64,000 nucleotides of DNA from Streptomyces echinoruber. Its GTDB lineage: Bacteria; Actinomycetota; Actinomycetes; Streptomycetales; Streptomycetaceae. The stretch spans positions 433,194 to 497,193 of the forward strand of contig NZ_BMWH01000001.1 of the NCBI RefSeq assembly GCF_014651135.1, written 5' to 3'. The notes beneath the pieces were generated by a model that saw only the letters and a list, made by a program, of their open reading frames with translations, searched no databases and was not told the origin of the DNA. A program made the position numbers and the translations under genes. Of the stretch, positions 52,209 to 60,527 are shown piece after piece (position 1 is the first letter of the stretch; the number at the start of each line of letters is the position of its first letter).

Positions 52209-52607
52209 CTACTGCGTGCGGCTCTCGCCGTGGTAGTACTCGAAGACCCAGCCGAACAGGCCGACCAGGATCAGCGGCGCCGAGAAGAACAGCAGCCACC
52301 AGCCGATCGCGATGGAGAGGAAGGCCAGCGCGCCGCCGACGGCCAGCGACAGCGGCTGCCAGCTGTGCGGGCTGAAGAACCCGACCTCACCGGCGTCGTC
52401 GGCGACGTCGGCCTCCTTGTTGTCCTGCGCCCCCACGTCGACCCGCCGGGCGGTGAAGCCCAGGTAGAAGCCGACCATGATGGCCAGTCCGAAGGACAGG
52501 AAGAGGGCGGTGGTACCGGCCGGCTCCTTCGACCACACGCCATAGACGATCGCCATGACGAGCAGGAAGACGCTCAGCCACATGAACATCTTGCCCTGGA
52601 TCTTCAC
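52209..52607 (-). CDS. ctaF: cytochrome c oxidase subunit IV (actinobacterial CtaF)
   Basis: A 132-residue membrane subunit found with the actinobacterial aa3 oxidase. Two pairs of hydrophobic segments: [17 protein letters not shown] and [18 protein letters not shown], then [20 protein letters not shown] and [17 protein letters not shown] start at 52607 with GGAGG, overlapping the ctaD stop by four bases. Probably stabilises subunits I-III. Confidence 0.95.
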   Translation of the reverse strand: MKIQGKMFMWLSVFLLVMAIVYGVWSKEPAGTTALFLSFGLAIMVGFYLGFTARRVDVGAQDNKEADVADDAGEVGFFSPHSWQPLSLAVGGALAFLSIAIGWWLLFFSAPLILVGLFGWVFEYYHGESRTQ

Positions 52608-54340
52608 TTCCCGGCCTCCTTGCCGCCGGCGAGGGCCTTCTCACCGTGACCGACGTTCTCGAGCTGGTCGAGCGCGGCGATCTCCGGGTGGTGCAGGTCG
52701 AAAGCCGGGGATTCGGAGCGGATCCGCGGCAGGGTGAGGAAGTTGTGCCGCGGCGGCGGGCAGGAGGTCGCCCACTCCAGCGAGCGGCCGTAGCCCCACG
52801 GGTCGTCCACGCCGACCGGCTTGCCGTACTTGGCGGTCTTCCACACGTTGTAGAAGAACGGCAGGATCGACGCGCCGAGCACGAACGAGAAGATGGTCGA
52901 GAGCGTGTTCAGGGCGGTGAAGCCGTCGGCCGCCAGGTAGTCGGCGTACCGGCGCGGCATGCCCTCGGCACCCAGCCAGTGCTGGACCAGGAAGGTGCCG
53001 TGGAAGCCGATGAACAGCGTCCAGAACGTGATCTTGCCGAGGCGCTCGTCGAGCATCTTGCCGGTGAACTTCGGCCACCAGAAGTGGAAGCCGGAGAACA
53101 TCGCGAAGACGACGGTGCCGAAGACGACGTAGTGGAAGTGGGCCACCACGAAGTACGAGTCGGAGATGTGGAAGTCCAGCGGCGGCGCGGCGAGGATGAC
53201 ACCGGTCAGACCACCGAAGGTGAAGGTGACCAGGAAGCCGGTGGCCCACAGCATCGGCGTCTCGAAGGACAGGCTGCCCCTCCACATGGTGCCGATCCAG
53301 TTGAAGAACTTCACACCGGTCGGGACCGCGATCAGGAAGGTCATGAAGGAGAAGAACGGCAGCAGCACGCCGCCGGTGACGTACATGTGGTGCGCCCACA
53401 CCGTCACCGACAGACCCGCGATCGCGATGGTCGCGCCGATCAGGCCCATGTAGCCGAACATCGGCTTGCGGGAGAAGACCGGGACGACCTCGCTGATGAT
53501 GCCGAAGAACGGCAGGGCGATGATGTACACCTCGGGGTGGCCGAAGAACCAGAAGAGGTGCTGCCACAGCAGCGCGCCGCCGTTGGCCGGGTCGAAGACG
53601 TGGGCGCCGAACTTGCGGTCCGCCTCCAGGGCGAACAGCGCCGCCGCCAGCACGGGGAAGGCCAGCAGGACCAGGACACCGGTCAGCAGCACGTTCCACG
53701 TGAAGATCGGCATGCGGAACATGGTCATGCCCGGGGCGCGCATGCAGATGATCGTGGTGATGAAGTTGACCGAGCCGAGGATCGTGCCGAAGCCGGAGAA
53801 GGCCAGACCCATGATCCACATGTCGCCGCCCACGCCCGGCGAGTGCACCGCGTCGGACAGCGGCGCGTAGGCGAACCAGCCGAAGTCGGCGGCGCCCTGC
53901 GGGGTGAGGAAGCCGGCCACGGCGATCAGCGAGCCGAACAGGTACAGCCAGTAGGCGAACATGTTCAGACGCGGGAACGCCACGTCCGGCGCACCGATCT
54001 GCAGCGGCATGATCCAGTTCGCGAAGCCGGCGAACAGCGGCGTCGCGAACATCAGCAGCATGATCGTGCCGTGCATCGTGAACGCCTGGTTGAACTGCTC
54101 GGTCGACATGAACTGCAGGCCCGGGCGGGCCAGCTCGGCGCGCATGAGCAGCGCCATGACGCCACCGATGCAGAAGAACGCGAACGAGGTCGACAGGTAG
54201 AGCGTTCCGATGGTCTTGTGGTCGGTGGTGGTGAGCCACTTCACCACGACGTTGCCGGGCTTCCGGCGCCGAACCGGCAGCTCGTTCTCGTAGGTCTCCT
54301 CAGGTGCCGCGGCACCGTGAGGTTCGTTGACGATGCTCAC
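52604..54340 (-). CDS. ctaD: cytochrome c oxidase subunit I
   Basis: A 578-residue catalytic subunit holding haem a and the haem a3-CuB centre. [15 protein letters not shown] (low-spin ligand His), [19 protein letters not shown] (CuB His with cross-linked Tyr), [12 protein letters not shown] (two CuB His) and [13 protein letters not shown] (haem ligands) are all present; twelve membrane segments. GTG at 54340 overlaps the ctaC stop (GTGA). Operon ctaC-ctaD-ctaF. Confidence 0.97.
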   Translation of the reverse strand: MSIVNEPHGAAAPEETYENELPVRRRKPGNVVVKWLTTTDHKTIGTLYLSTSFAFFCIGGVMALLMRAELARPGLQFMSTEQFNQAFTMHGTIMLLMFATPLFAGFANWIMPLQIGAPDVAFPRLNMFAYWLYLFGSLIAVAGFLTPQGAADFGWFAYAPLSDAVHSPGVGGDMWIMGLAFSGFGTILGSVNFITTIICMRAPGMTMFRMPIFTWNVLLTGVLVLLAFPVLAAALFALEADRKFGAHVFDPANGGALLWQHLFWFFGHPEVYIIALPFFGIISEVVPVFSRKPMFGYMGLIGATIAIAGLSVTVWAHHMYVTGGVLLPFFSFMTFLIAVPTGVKFFNWIGTMWRGSLSFETPMLWATGFLVTFTFGGLTGVILAAPPLDFHISDSYFVVAHFHYVVFGTVVFAMFSGFHFWWPKFTGKMLDERLGKITFWTLFIGFHGTFLVQHWLGAEGMPRRYADYLAADGFTALNTLSTIFSFVLGASILPFFYNVWKTAKYGKPVGVDDPWGYGRSLEWATSCPPPRHNFLTLPRIRSESPAFDLHHPEIAALDQLENVGHGEKALAGGKEAGK

Positions 54341-55296
54341 AGGTTGTTCGTCTCCCGGTTCTTCTCGTGGCTCGTCTGCGCGATGCCGGCGGGAACGTAA
54401 CCGGTCTGCCCCTTCTTCGCGAGGTCCTTGAGGTGCTGCTGGTAGCGCTCGGGAGAGACGACCTTCACGTTGAAGAGCATCCGGGAGTGGTCCTGACCGC
54501 ACAGCTCGGCGCACTTGCCGCGGAAGGTGCCCTCCCTGCTGGGGGTCACCTCGAAGGCGTTGGTGTGGCCGGGGATGACGTCCTGCTTCATCAGGAACGG
54601 CAGCACCCAGAAGGAGTGGATGACGTCACGCGAGGTCAGGATGAAACGGACCGTCTTGCCCTTGGGGAGCCACAGGGTCGGCCCGGGGTTGCCGTTCTGC
54701 GGATTGCGCTCGCCGGGGATACCGCAGGTGTAGACGCCGCCGGCACCGGCCGGGAAGTCCTTCTTGTACCGGTCCGGGATCGCGTTCAGTTCCTTGGCGG
54801 TCTTGGCGTCGCCGTTGGAACCGTCCACCTTCTCGATGTAGTTGAAGCACCAGCTCCACTGGAAGCCGACCACGTTGACCGTGGTGTCGGGCTTCTTCTT
54901 GAGGCTGAGCAGCTCGGACTCGTCCCGGGCGGTGAAGTAGAACAGCACCGAGACGATGAGCAGCGGGACCACGGTGTACAGCGCCTCGATGGGCATGTTG
55001 TACCGGGTCTGCGGGGGAATCTCGACCTTCGTGCGGCTGCGCCGGTGGAAGAGGGCACTCCACAGGATCAGGCCCCACACCAGGCAGCCGACAGCGAGCG
55101 CGGCCGCCCAGGACCCCTGCCACAGGGAGAGGATCCGCGGAGCCTCTTCCGTGGTCGGGGTAGGCATACCAAGCCGGGGAAAGTCCTTGTATGTGCAACC
55201 GGTCGCGGTCGCCAGGACCAGGCCCGCAGTCAGTGCCTGCAGCAGCTTCCGCCGCATCGGGCGCCGCGGCGAGCGGTCGGAGCCGTTGGGACTCAC
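54337..55296 (-). CDS. ctaC: cytochrome c oxidase subunit II
   Basis: A 319-residue CuA subunit and predicted lipoprotein: signal [17 protein letters not shown] ends in a lipobox. Two membrane segments ([39 protein letters not shown]). CuA ligands: [13 protein letters not shown] (His), and [14 protein letters not shown] (two Cys, Glu, His, Met). GTG start at 55296 follows GGGAAGG; an upstream ATG-like frame start at 55401 would overlap a palindrome and is less likely. First gene of its operon. Confidence 0.95.
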   Translation of the reverse strand: MSPNGSDRSPRRPMRRKLLQALTAGLVLATATGCTYKDFPRLGMPTPTTEEAPRILSLWQGSWAAALAVGCLVWGLILWSALFHRRSRTKVEIPPQTRYNMPIEALYTVVPLLIVSVLFYFTARDESELLSLKKKPDTTVNVVGFQWSWCFNYIEKVDGSNGDAKTAKELNAIPDRYKKDFPAGAGGVYTCGIPGERNPQNGNPGPTLWLPKGKTVRFILTSRDVIHSFWVLPFLMKQDVIPGHTNAFEVTPSREGTFRGKCAELCGQDHSRMLFNVKVVSPERYQQHLKDLAKKGQTGYVPAGIAQTSHEKNRETNNL

Positions 55297-55376
55297 GTAG
55301 CGCCTTCCCGAGAGTCTCGCCCGCGCTGCTCGGCTGCGGCCTCCTCGCTGGTCGGTCGCCGCCCTGCGGCGGGCAG

Positions 55377-55405
55377 GGGTTTGGATGTTTATGCGGACCA
55401 AACCC
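55377..55405 (-). promoter_or_regulatory. inverted repeat in the ctaC upstream region
   Basis: Perfect 8-bp arms GGGTTTGG (55377-55384) and CCAAACCC (55398-55405), 13-bp AT-rich spacer. It lies about 80-110 bp upstream of the ctaC GTG, so could overlap the promoter. The rest of 55406-55702 is GGGTGCGGGC-type repeats and the upstream region of the cysteine desulfurase gene, without another gene. Confidence 0.5.
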
Positions 55406-55702
55406 TACTGGACACCCCTCGCGGGTTCGCGGGGAGGGGGGGCCGTACGCGCCGGGGGTCACCTTTGCGGGACGCCGAGGGGGCGCCGAGGGGGCGCTGC
55501 GGAGGCGTTGCGGGGGCATTGAAGGGGCGCTCACCAGCACCAATGTCCCGGCTCCGCGCGGCACGGCGCTCCCGGTCCCGCACGGCGCGGCGCTCCCGAT
55601 CCCGCGCGGGCGGGTGCGGGCGGGTGCGGGCGGGTGCGGGCGGCCCCCGGCTCTCCCACCCCTTCCGGGGCGTCCCCCGCCGCGGCGTTCTAGCGTTGCG
55701 GT

Positions 55703-57085
55703 GTGTCCTACTTCGATGCTGCTTCCGCCGCTCCCCTGCATCCCGTGGCCCGGCAGGCGCTCGCCGCCAGTCTCGACGAGGGATGGGCCGATCCGGCGCG
55801 CCTGTACCGGGAGGGCAGGAAGGCCCGGATGCTGCTGGACGCGGCGCGCGAGACGGCCGCCGACCTGGTGGGGTGCCGGCCGGACGAGCTGGTGTTCACC
55901 TCCTCCGGCACCCGGGCGGTGCACACGGGCGTCGCCGGGGCGCTCGCCGGGCGGCGGCGGGTCGGACGGCACCTGATCGTGTCGGCGGTCGAACACTCGT
56001 CGGTGCTGCACGCGGCCGAGGTGCACGAGGCGGACGGCGGGTCGGTGACGCAGGTCGCCGTGGACCGGACGGGAGCGGTCCCGGCCGGGGCGTACGGTGC
56101 CGCGCTGCGGCCGGACACCGCGCTGGCGTGTCTGCAGTCGGCCAACCACGAGGTGGGGACCGTACAGCCGGTGGCGGAGGCGGCCGAGGCGTGCCGGGCG
56201 GCGGGGGTGCCGCTGCTGGTGGACGCGGCGCAGTCGCTGGGCTGGGGGCCGGTGGAGGGCGGCTGGTCGCTGCTCGCGGCGAGCGCCCACAAGTGGGGCG
56301 GGCCGCCCGGGGTCGGGCTGCTCGCCGTGCGCAAGGGGGTGCGGTTCGCGGCGCCGGGGCCGGCCGACGAGCGGGAGGCGGGGCGGGCGCCCGGGTTCGA
56401 GAACATCCCGGCGATCGTGGCGGCGGTGGCCTCGCTGCGCGCGGTGCGGGCCGAGGCCGACGCGGAGGCGGCGCGGCTGCGGGAGCTGACGGAGCTGATC
56501 CGGGCGCGGGTGCCGCACCTGGTGCCGGACGTGGAGGTGGTGGGCGACCCGGTGCGGCGGCTGCCCGGGATCGTCACCTTCTCGTGTCTCTACGTCGACG
56601 GCGAGGCGCTGCTGCACGAGCTGGACCGCGCCGGTTTCTCGGTGTCCTCCGGCTCGTCCTGCACGAGCAGCACGCTCACCCCGAGCCATGTGCTGAAGGC
56701 GATGGGCGTACTCAGCGAGGGCAACGTGCGGGTGTCGCTGCCGCCGGGCACGGCCGCGCGGGACGTGGAGCGCTTCCTGGAGGTGCTGCCGGAGGCGGTG
56801 GCGGCGGTGCGGGCGAAGCTGGGGGCGCCGGCGCCGGCCGCGGGGGCGGCCGTGGGCGGGCCCGCGCTGGTCGTGGACGCCCTCGGGCGGCGCTGCCCGA
56901 TTCCGGTGATCGAGCTGGCGAAGGCCATCGGGGACGTGCCGGTGGGCGGCACCGTGCGGGTGCTGGCCGACGACGAGGCGGCGCGGCTGGACATCCCGGC
57001 GTGGTGCGAGATGCGCGGGCAGAAGTACGTCGGCGAGGAGCCGGCGGACCGCGGCGCGGCCTACGTGGTGCGGCGGACCTCGTAG
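55703..57085 (+). CDS. cysteine desulfurase fused to a TusA-like sulfur carrier
   Basis: A 460-residue fusion. Residues about 1-375 are NifS/IscS-like: VFTSSGTRAVHTGVAG, HSSVLHAAEVHE, QSANHEVGTVQPV, LLVDAAQSLG, PLP Lys in ASAHKWGGPPGVG, and active-site Cys in SSGSSCTSSTLTPSHVL. Residues about 388-458 are a TusA/SirA domain with the sulfur-accepting CPIPVIELAKAI motif. The enzyme can take sulfur from cysteine and pass it to its own carrier. GTG 55703. It is divergent from ctaC. Recipient pathway unknown (tRNA thiolation, molybdopterin and Fe-S are options). Confidence 0.92.
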   Translation: MSYFDAASAAPLHPVARQALAASLDEGWADPARLYREGRKARMLLDAARETAADLVGCRPDELVFTSSGTRAVHTGVAGALAGRRRVGRHLIVSAVEHSSVLHAAEVHEADGGSVTQVAVDRTGAVPAGAYGAALRPDTALACLQSANHEVGTVQPVAEAAEACRAAGVPLLVDAAQSLGWGPVEGGWSLLAASAHKWGGPPGVGLLAVRKGVRFAAPGPADEREAGRAPGFENIPAIVAAVASLRAVRAEADAEAARLRELTELIRARVPHLVPDVEVVGDPVRRLPGIVTFSCLYVDGEALLHELDRAGFSVSSGSSCTSSTLTPSHVLKAMGVLSEGNVRVSLPPGTAARDVERFLEVLPEAVAAVRAKLGAPAPAAGAAVGGPALVVDALGRRCPIPVIELAKAIGDVPVGGTVRVLADDEAARLDIPAWCEMRGQKYVGEEPADRGAAYVVRRTS

Positions 57086-57113
57086 TGGCCTACGTGGTGC
57101 GGCGACCTCGTGG
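57060..57113 (+). repeat. duplication across a stop codon
   Basis: CCTACGTGGTGCGGCGGACC and following TCGTAGTGG (57060-57088) is repeated as CCTACGTGGTGCGGCGACCT plus CGTGG (57089-57113). The first copy carries the TAG stop of the fusion gene. Weaker GCGGACCGCG repeats continue to about 57240. Confidence 0.8.
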
Positions 57114-57243
57114 ACCGCGGCCCGGCGGACCGCGCAGGCCCGGGCCCGCCGTACCCCGTGGACCAGGGCCCGGCGGACCACGTGGGCCGCCGTCCGCCGG
57201 GCTTCGCGGGTTGCCGCCCGCCGGGCCTCGCGGGCCTGGAGGG

Positions 57244-58218
57244 CTACGACAGGTGCGCCCGGACCTCGGCGGCGGCCTCGTCGCCGTAGGCCTTGGTGAA
57301 GCGCTCCATGAAGTGGCTGCGGCGCAGGCGGTACTCCTGGGTGCCGACGGTCTCGATGACGAGGGTGGCCAGCATGCAGCCGACCTGGGCGGCGCGCTCC
57401 AGGGAGACGCCCCAGGCCAGGCCGGAGAGGAAGCCGGCGCGGAAGGCGTCGCCGACGCCGGTCGGGTCGGCCTTGCGCTCCTCCTCGGGGCAGCCGACCT
57501 CGACGGGGTCCTCGCCCTTGCGCTCGATGCGGACGCCGCGTGCGCCGAGGGTGGTGATGCGGTGGCCGACGCGGGAGAGGACCTCGTCGTCGCTCCAGCC
57601 GGTCTTGGTCTCGATGAGGCCCTTCTCGTACTCGTTGGAGAACAGGTACGCCGCCCCGTCCACCAGTATCCGGATCTCCTCGCCGTTCATGCGGGCGATC
57701 TGCTGGGAGAAGTCGGCGGCGAACGGGATGTTCCGCGTGCGGCACTCCTCGGTGTGCCGCAGCATCGCCTCCGGGTCGTCGGCGCCGATGAGGACCAGGT
57801 CGAGGCCGCCGACGCGGTCGGCGACGGTCTTCAGCTCGATCAGGCGGGCCTCGCTCATCGCACCCGTGTAGAAGGAGCCGATCTGGTTGTGGTCGGCGTC
57901 CGTGGTGCACACGAAGCGGGCGGTGTGCAGGGTCTCGGAGATGCGCACGGAGTCGGTGTCGACGCCGTGCCGCTCCAGCCAGGCCCGGTACTCGTCGAAG
58001 TCGGCGCCGGCCGCGCCGACCAGGATGGGCCGGGTGCCGAGCTGACCCATGCCGAAGGCGATGTTCGCGCCGACGCCGCCCCGCCGTACGTCGAGCTTGT
58101 CGACCAGGAAGGACAGCGAGACCGTGTGCAGCCGGTCCGCCACGAGCTGGTCGGTGAAGCGGCCGGGGAACGTCATGAGGTGGTCGGTGGCGATGGAGCC
58201 GGTGACTGCGATGCGCAC
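57244..58218 (-). CDS. PfkB-family carbohydrate/nucleoside kinase (AdoK-like)
   Basis: A 324-residue ribokinase-fold enzyme, the same length as mycobacterial adenosine kinase AdoK, and in the same neighbourhood. GSIATDHLMTFPGRF and GGVGANIAFGMGQLG are the substrate loop; KADPTGVGDAFRAGFLSGL holds the anion hole and catalytic Asp. Adenosine, not a sugar, is the best guess for substrate. ATG 58218. Divergent from a small ORF with a palindrome CTACC-CGAT-GGTAG (58309-58322) between. Confidence 0.9.
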   Translation of the reverse strand: MRIAVTGSIATDHLMTFPGRFTDQLVADRLHTVSLSFLVDKLDVRRGGVGANIAFGMGQLGTRPILVGAAGADFDEYRAWLERHGVDTDSVRISETLHTARFVCTTDADHNQIGSFYTGAMSEARLIELKTVADRVGGLDLVLIGADDPEAMLRHTEECRTRNIPFAADFSQQIARMNGEEIRILVDGAAYLFSNEYEKGLIETKTGWSDDEVLSRVGHRITTLGARGVRIERKGEDPVEVGCPEEERKADPTGVGDAFRAGFLSGLAWGVSLERAAQVGCMLATLVIETVGTQEYRLRRSHFMERFTKAYGDEAAAEVRAHLS

Positions 58219-58361
58219 GGCGTGGACTCTCTCCTGGAGGGGAGGGGGATGGACGGTTCACGCTACCGGGTCGGCGCGGTGCCCCTGAAGGCTCCGAGCG
58301 GGTCAAACCTACCCGATGGTAGATCTTTCTCCGCGGGCTCGAGCGTGCCTACGGTGCGGTT

Positions 58362-58571
58362 ATGACGAACCTCGAGCCTCACCGCACGGCCCCGGCCGAG
58401 TCCGACGGCGGCCTGGAGGCGCTGCGTGGCGACTGCCTGCGGATGGCCCCGCACTGGGCGCCCCCCGAGCCGGGCGTGTCCCGTCCCGTCTCCCCCTCCC
58501 GCATCCACGGCGTGTCCGTGCCGGCGCGCTCGGCCCGGCTGCTCGACGCGATGTCGGAGTACGGCGACTAG
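58362..58571 (+). CDS. small hypothetical protein
   Basis: A 69-residue frame with no recognised family: TNLEPHRTAPAESDGG, LRMAPHWAPPEPGVSRP, and SVPARSARLLDAMSEYGD. Acidic end, no membrane segment. Codon usage looks like its neighbours. Upstream TAGATCTTTCTCCGC may be promoter or leader, but the ribosome binding site is poor. Probably real because of position and composition, but not certain. Confidence 0.5.
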   Translation: MTNLEPHRTAPAESDGGLEALRGDCLRMAPHWAPPEPGVSRPVSPSRIHGVSVPARSARLLDAMSEYGD

Positions 58572-58619
58572 CACGGCGGTTCCGTCCGGACCGGCCGGGC
58601 GCCGGCCGCAGTCCTCGAC

Positions 58620-58795
58620 AAGCGGCCGCGGCCGGTCCTGTCTCGACGGCTCGGCGGGCGGCCGCGACCGACCCTGCCTCGACGGGCGGCCGTGGTCGGC
58701 TCTGCCTCGACGGATCCAACGGCCCTGCCTCGGCGGGCGGCCGTGGCCGGCCCCGCCTCGACGGGATCCAACGGCCCTGCCTCGACGGGCTCTAA
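58620..58795. repeat. long tandem repeats reaching the M48 stop
   Basis: About three variants of a 55-60-bp unit (CTGCCTCGACGGGCGGCCGT, GGATCCAACGGCC). The last unit runs into the stop codon of the minus-strand peptidase at 58792. Fills the gap after the small ORF. Confidence 0.8.
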
Positions 58796-60078
58796 CCGGT
58801 GAAGCCGTCGCGCAGGATGCGGCGGGCCACCTCGGTGCGGGCGGCGGCGACCTCCTGGTCGATCCGGTGCTTCCGGTCCGCGTCCAGGACCACGGCCGCC
58901 TCCACGTGCGGGCCGTCGAGCAGGCAGGTGCGGCGCAGGTGGGTCGGCGGGTGAGTGGCGTCGACGCGGTGCCCGCGCCGGGCTCCGACGCGCCGCTGCC
59001 GCTCGTACTCGTACTCCGGGACGGACGCCGTGTACGCGGTGAGCGCTCCCCACAGCTCGTCCGCGCGGGCCGCGGCCTCGCGGGTGGACCGCGAGCCACC
59101 GAGGGCGGCTTTGCCGGACTCGCTCCGCAGGAACACGCCGAGCGAGTCCGCTATCAGCAACCGGTCCATGAGCGCCGCCGCGGCCTGTGTGGAGGCGACG
59201 CGGGCGGCCAGCCGGTCGGCGAGGTACTCGGCGCGCACCCCGGCCCGCGCGGTCAGCCGGAGGAGAAGCGCGAGCACGCCCCGGACCAGCAGCCTGGGCA
59301 GGACGTAGAGCACGTTCACGACCATCTCGGCCGGGGACGGGTCGGGCAGCGGCCGGAGGGTGTGGTGCCACAGGGACAGGCTCCGGACCGCCGTGCGCAC
59401 GACGAGGCCGTGCCGGGTGTCGCCGTTGGCGTAGTGCCCCAGCTCATGGCCGAGCAGCGCGATCCGCTCCTCCGGCGTGAGGATCTCCCACAGGGGCATG
59501 CCCAGGACCAGCAGCCGCCGGCCGCGCACACCGTAGGTCGTGACGGCGGCGTTGACGCGCTCGTCCACCACGACCGCGTGCACCCCCCGGGTGCCCACCA
59601 CGCCGGCGATCTCGTCGACGAGGGCGAAGAGTTCGGGCGCGTCGGCGCGGAACAGGACGGGCCGGTCGTCGGGCAGCTTGGGGAATCTCGGTACGAGCAC
59701 CGCGGCCACGGCCAGGAGCAGCAGGCCCAGGAACGTGCCCGGGCCGCCCCGGCCCGCCACGGCGCACCAGACGCCGACGACCGCCAGCACCACGGTGACG
59801 CCGTGCACGGCGAGCGCGAGCGCGACGGCCAGGACCGCCGGGGCGTCGCGCCGCGGGCGGGGTTCCGCCCCACTCAGCATCTCGGCGAGCAGCTGCTCGC
59901 CGTGCCGTCGGGCGAGGGCCTGTTCCGCTCGCGCGAACCGTTTCGGCTCCGGCTGCGGCGGCTGCGGATCCAGGTTCCAGTCGCAGGCGGCGCACCAGGC
60001 GATGAACCGGCGGTCGACCCGGATCCGCGTGCCGCACTGCGGGCACGGCCGTGTCGTCTCCTCCGCGACCGCGGACAT
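58792..60078 (-). CDS. M48-family membrane metallopeptidase with zinc ribbon
   Basis: A 428-residue integral membrane protease. N-terminal zinc ribbon CPQCGTRIRVDRRFIAWCAACDW; membrane pair AVLAVALALAVHGVTVVLAVVGVWC and FLGLLLLAVAAVLVP; M48 domain with IALLGHELGHYANGDTRHG (HEXXH) and the downstream RAEYLADRLAA Glu. HtpX/Ste24-like but with long unconserved loops. Predicted membrane quality control. ATG 60078 with GGGAGGGGAAG. Confidence 0.9.
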   Translation of the reverse strand: MSAVAEETTRPCPQCGTRIRVDRRFIAWCAACDWNLDPQPPQPEPKRFARAEQALARRHGEQLLAEMLSGAEPRPRRDAPAVLAVALALAVHGVTVVLAVVGVWCAVAGRGGPGTFLGLLLLAVAAVLVPRFPKLPDDRPVLFRADAPELFALVDEIAGVVGTRGVHAVVVDERVNAAVTTYGVRGRRLLVLGMPLWEILTPEERIALLGHELGHYANGDTRHGLVVRTAVRSLSLWHHTLRPLPDPSPAEMVVNVLYVLPRLLVRGVLALLLRLTARAGVRAEYLADRLAARVASTQAAAALMDRLLIADSLGVFLRSESGKAALGGSRSTREAAARADELWGALTAYTASVPEYEYERQRRVGARRGHRVDATHPPTHLRRTCLLDGPHVEAAVVLDADRKHRIDQEVAAARTEVARRILRDGFTG

Positions 60079-60291
60079 GACGGCTTCCCCTCCCCCCATT
60101 CCGGACGGCTCCCCCACCGGGCCGCCCGTACAGCGCGTCGGGCAAGTCGACCATGCGGACGGGGACGGGTGAAAGGCGCGGTCGCCGTCCCGGACCGCAC
60201 CGTGATCCAACCGCAACCCGTACGGCGGGACGACGCCGATCGCACCGGCCCAAAGCGGACCGCGCGGGCAGCCGGGGGTGTCGTCCGGACC

Positions 60292-60332
60292 GGCGCGCCA
60301 CAGACGCGCGCACGGGGCGTCTGTGGCGCGCC
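60292..60332. other. perfect 16-bp hairpin in a divergent intergenic region
   Basis: GGCGCGCCACAGACGC (60292-60307) and its exact complement (60317-60332), loop 9 nt. It lies between the starts of two divergent genes, so it is not an obvious end-of-gene terminator for either. The 60079-60527 region otherwise holds no gene. Confidence 0.8.
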
Positions 60333-60527
60333 GCCACGGTCCGTCGGCCCGGCCCGAACGGCGCTCCCCGGCACGCCCGGCGCGAGGGCCGGGGAACCGA
60401 CCGCTCCCCCGCTGCGTCCCATCGGCGTCCCCCAGGAGGGGGATGCGGCATACGACCCGCCGGCGGCCTCTTTGTCAGGGCCGGGTCAGGGTCGTAGGGA
60501 GAGCTGTGCAGCCGAAGGAGCGATGCG

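Noticed and set aside
54367..58365. Very long open frame (over 1300 codons) on the plus strand
   Set aside because: It runs antisense to ctaC and adoK and across the fusion gene in another frame; it is a GC-skew artefact with no domain.
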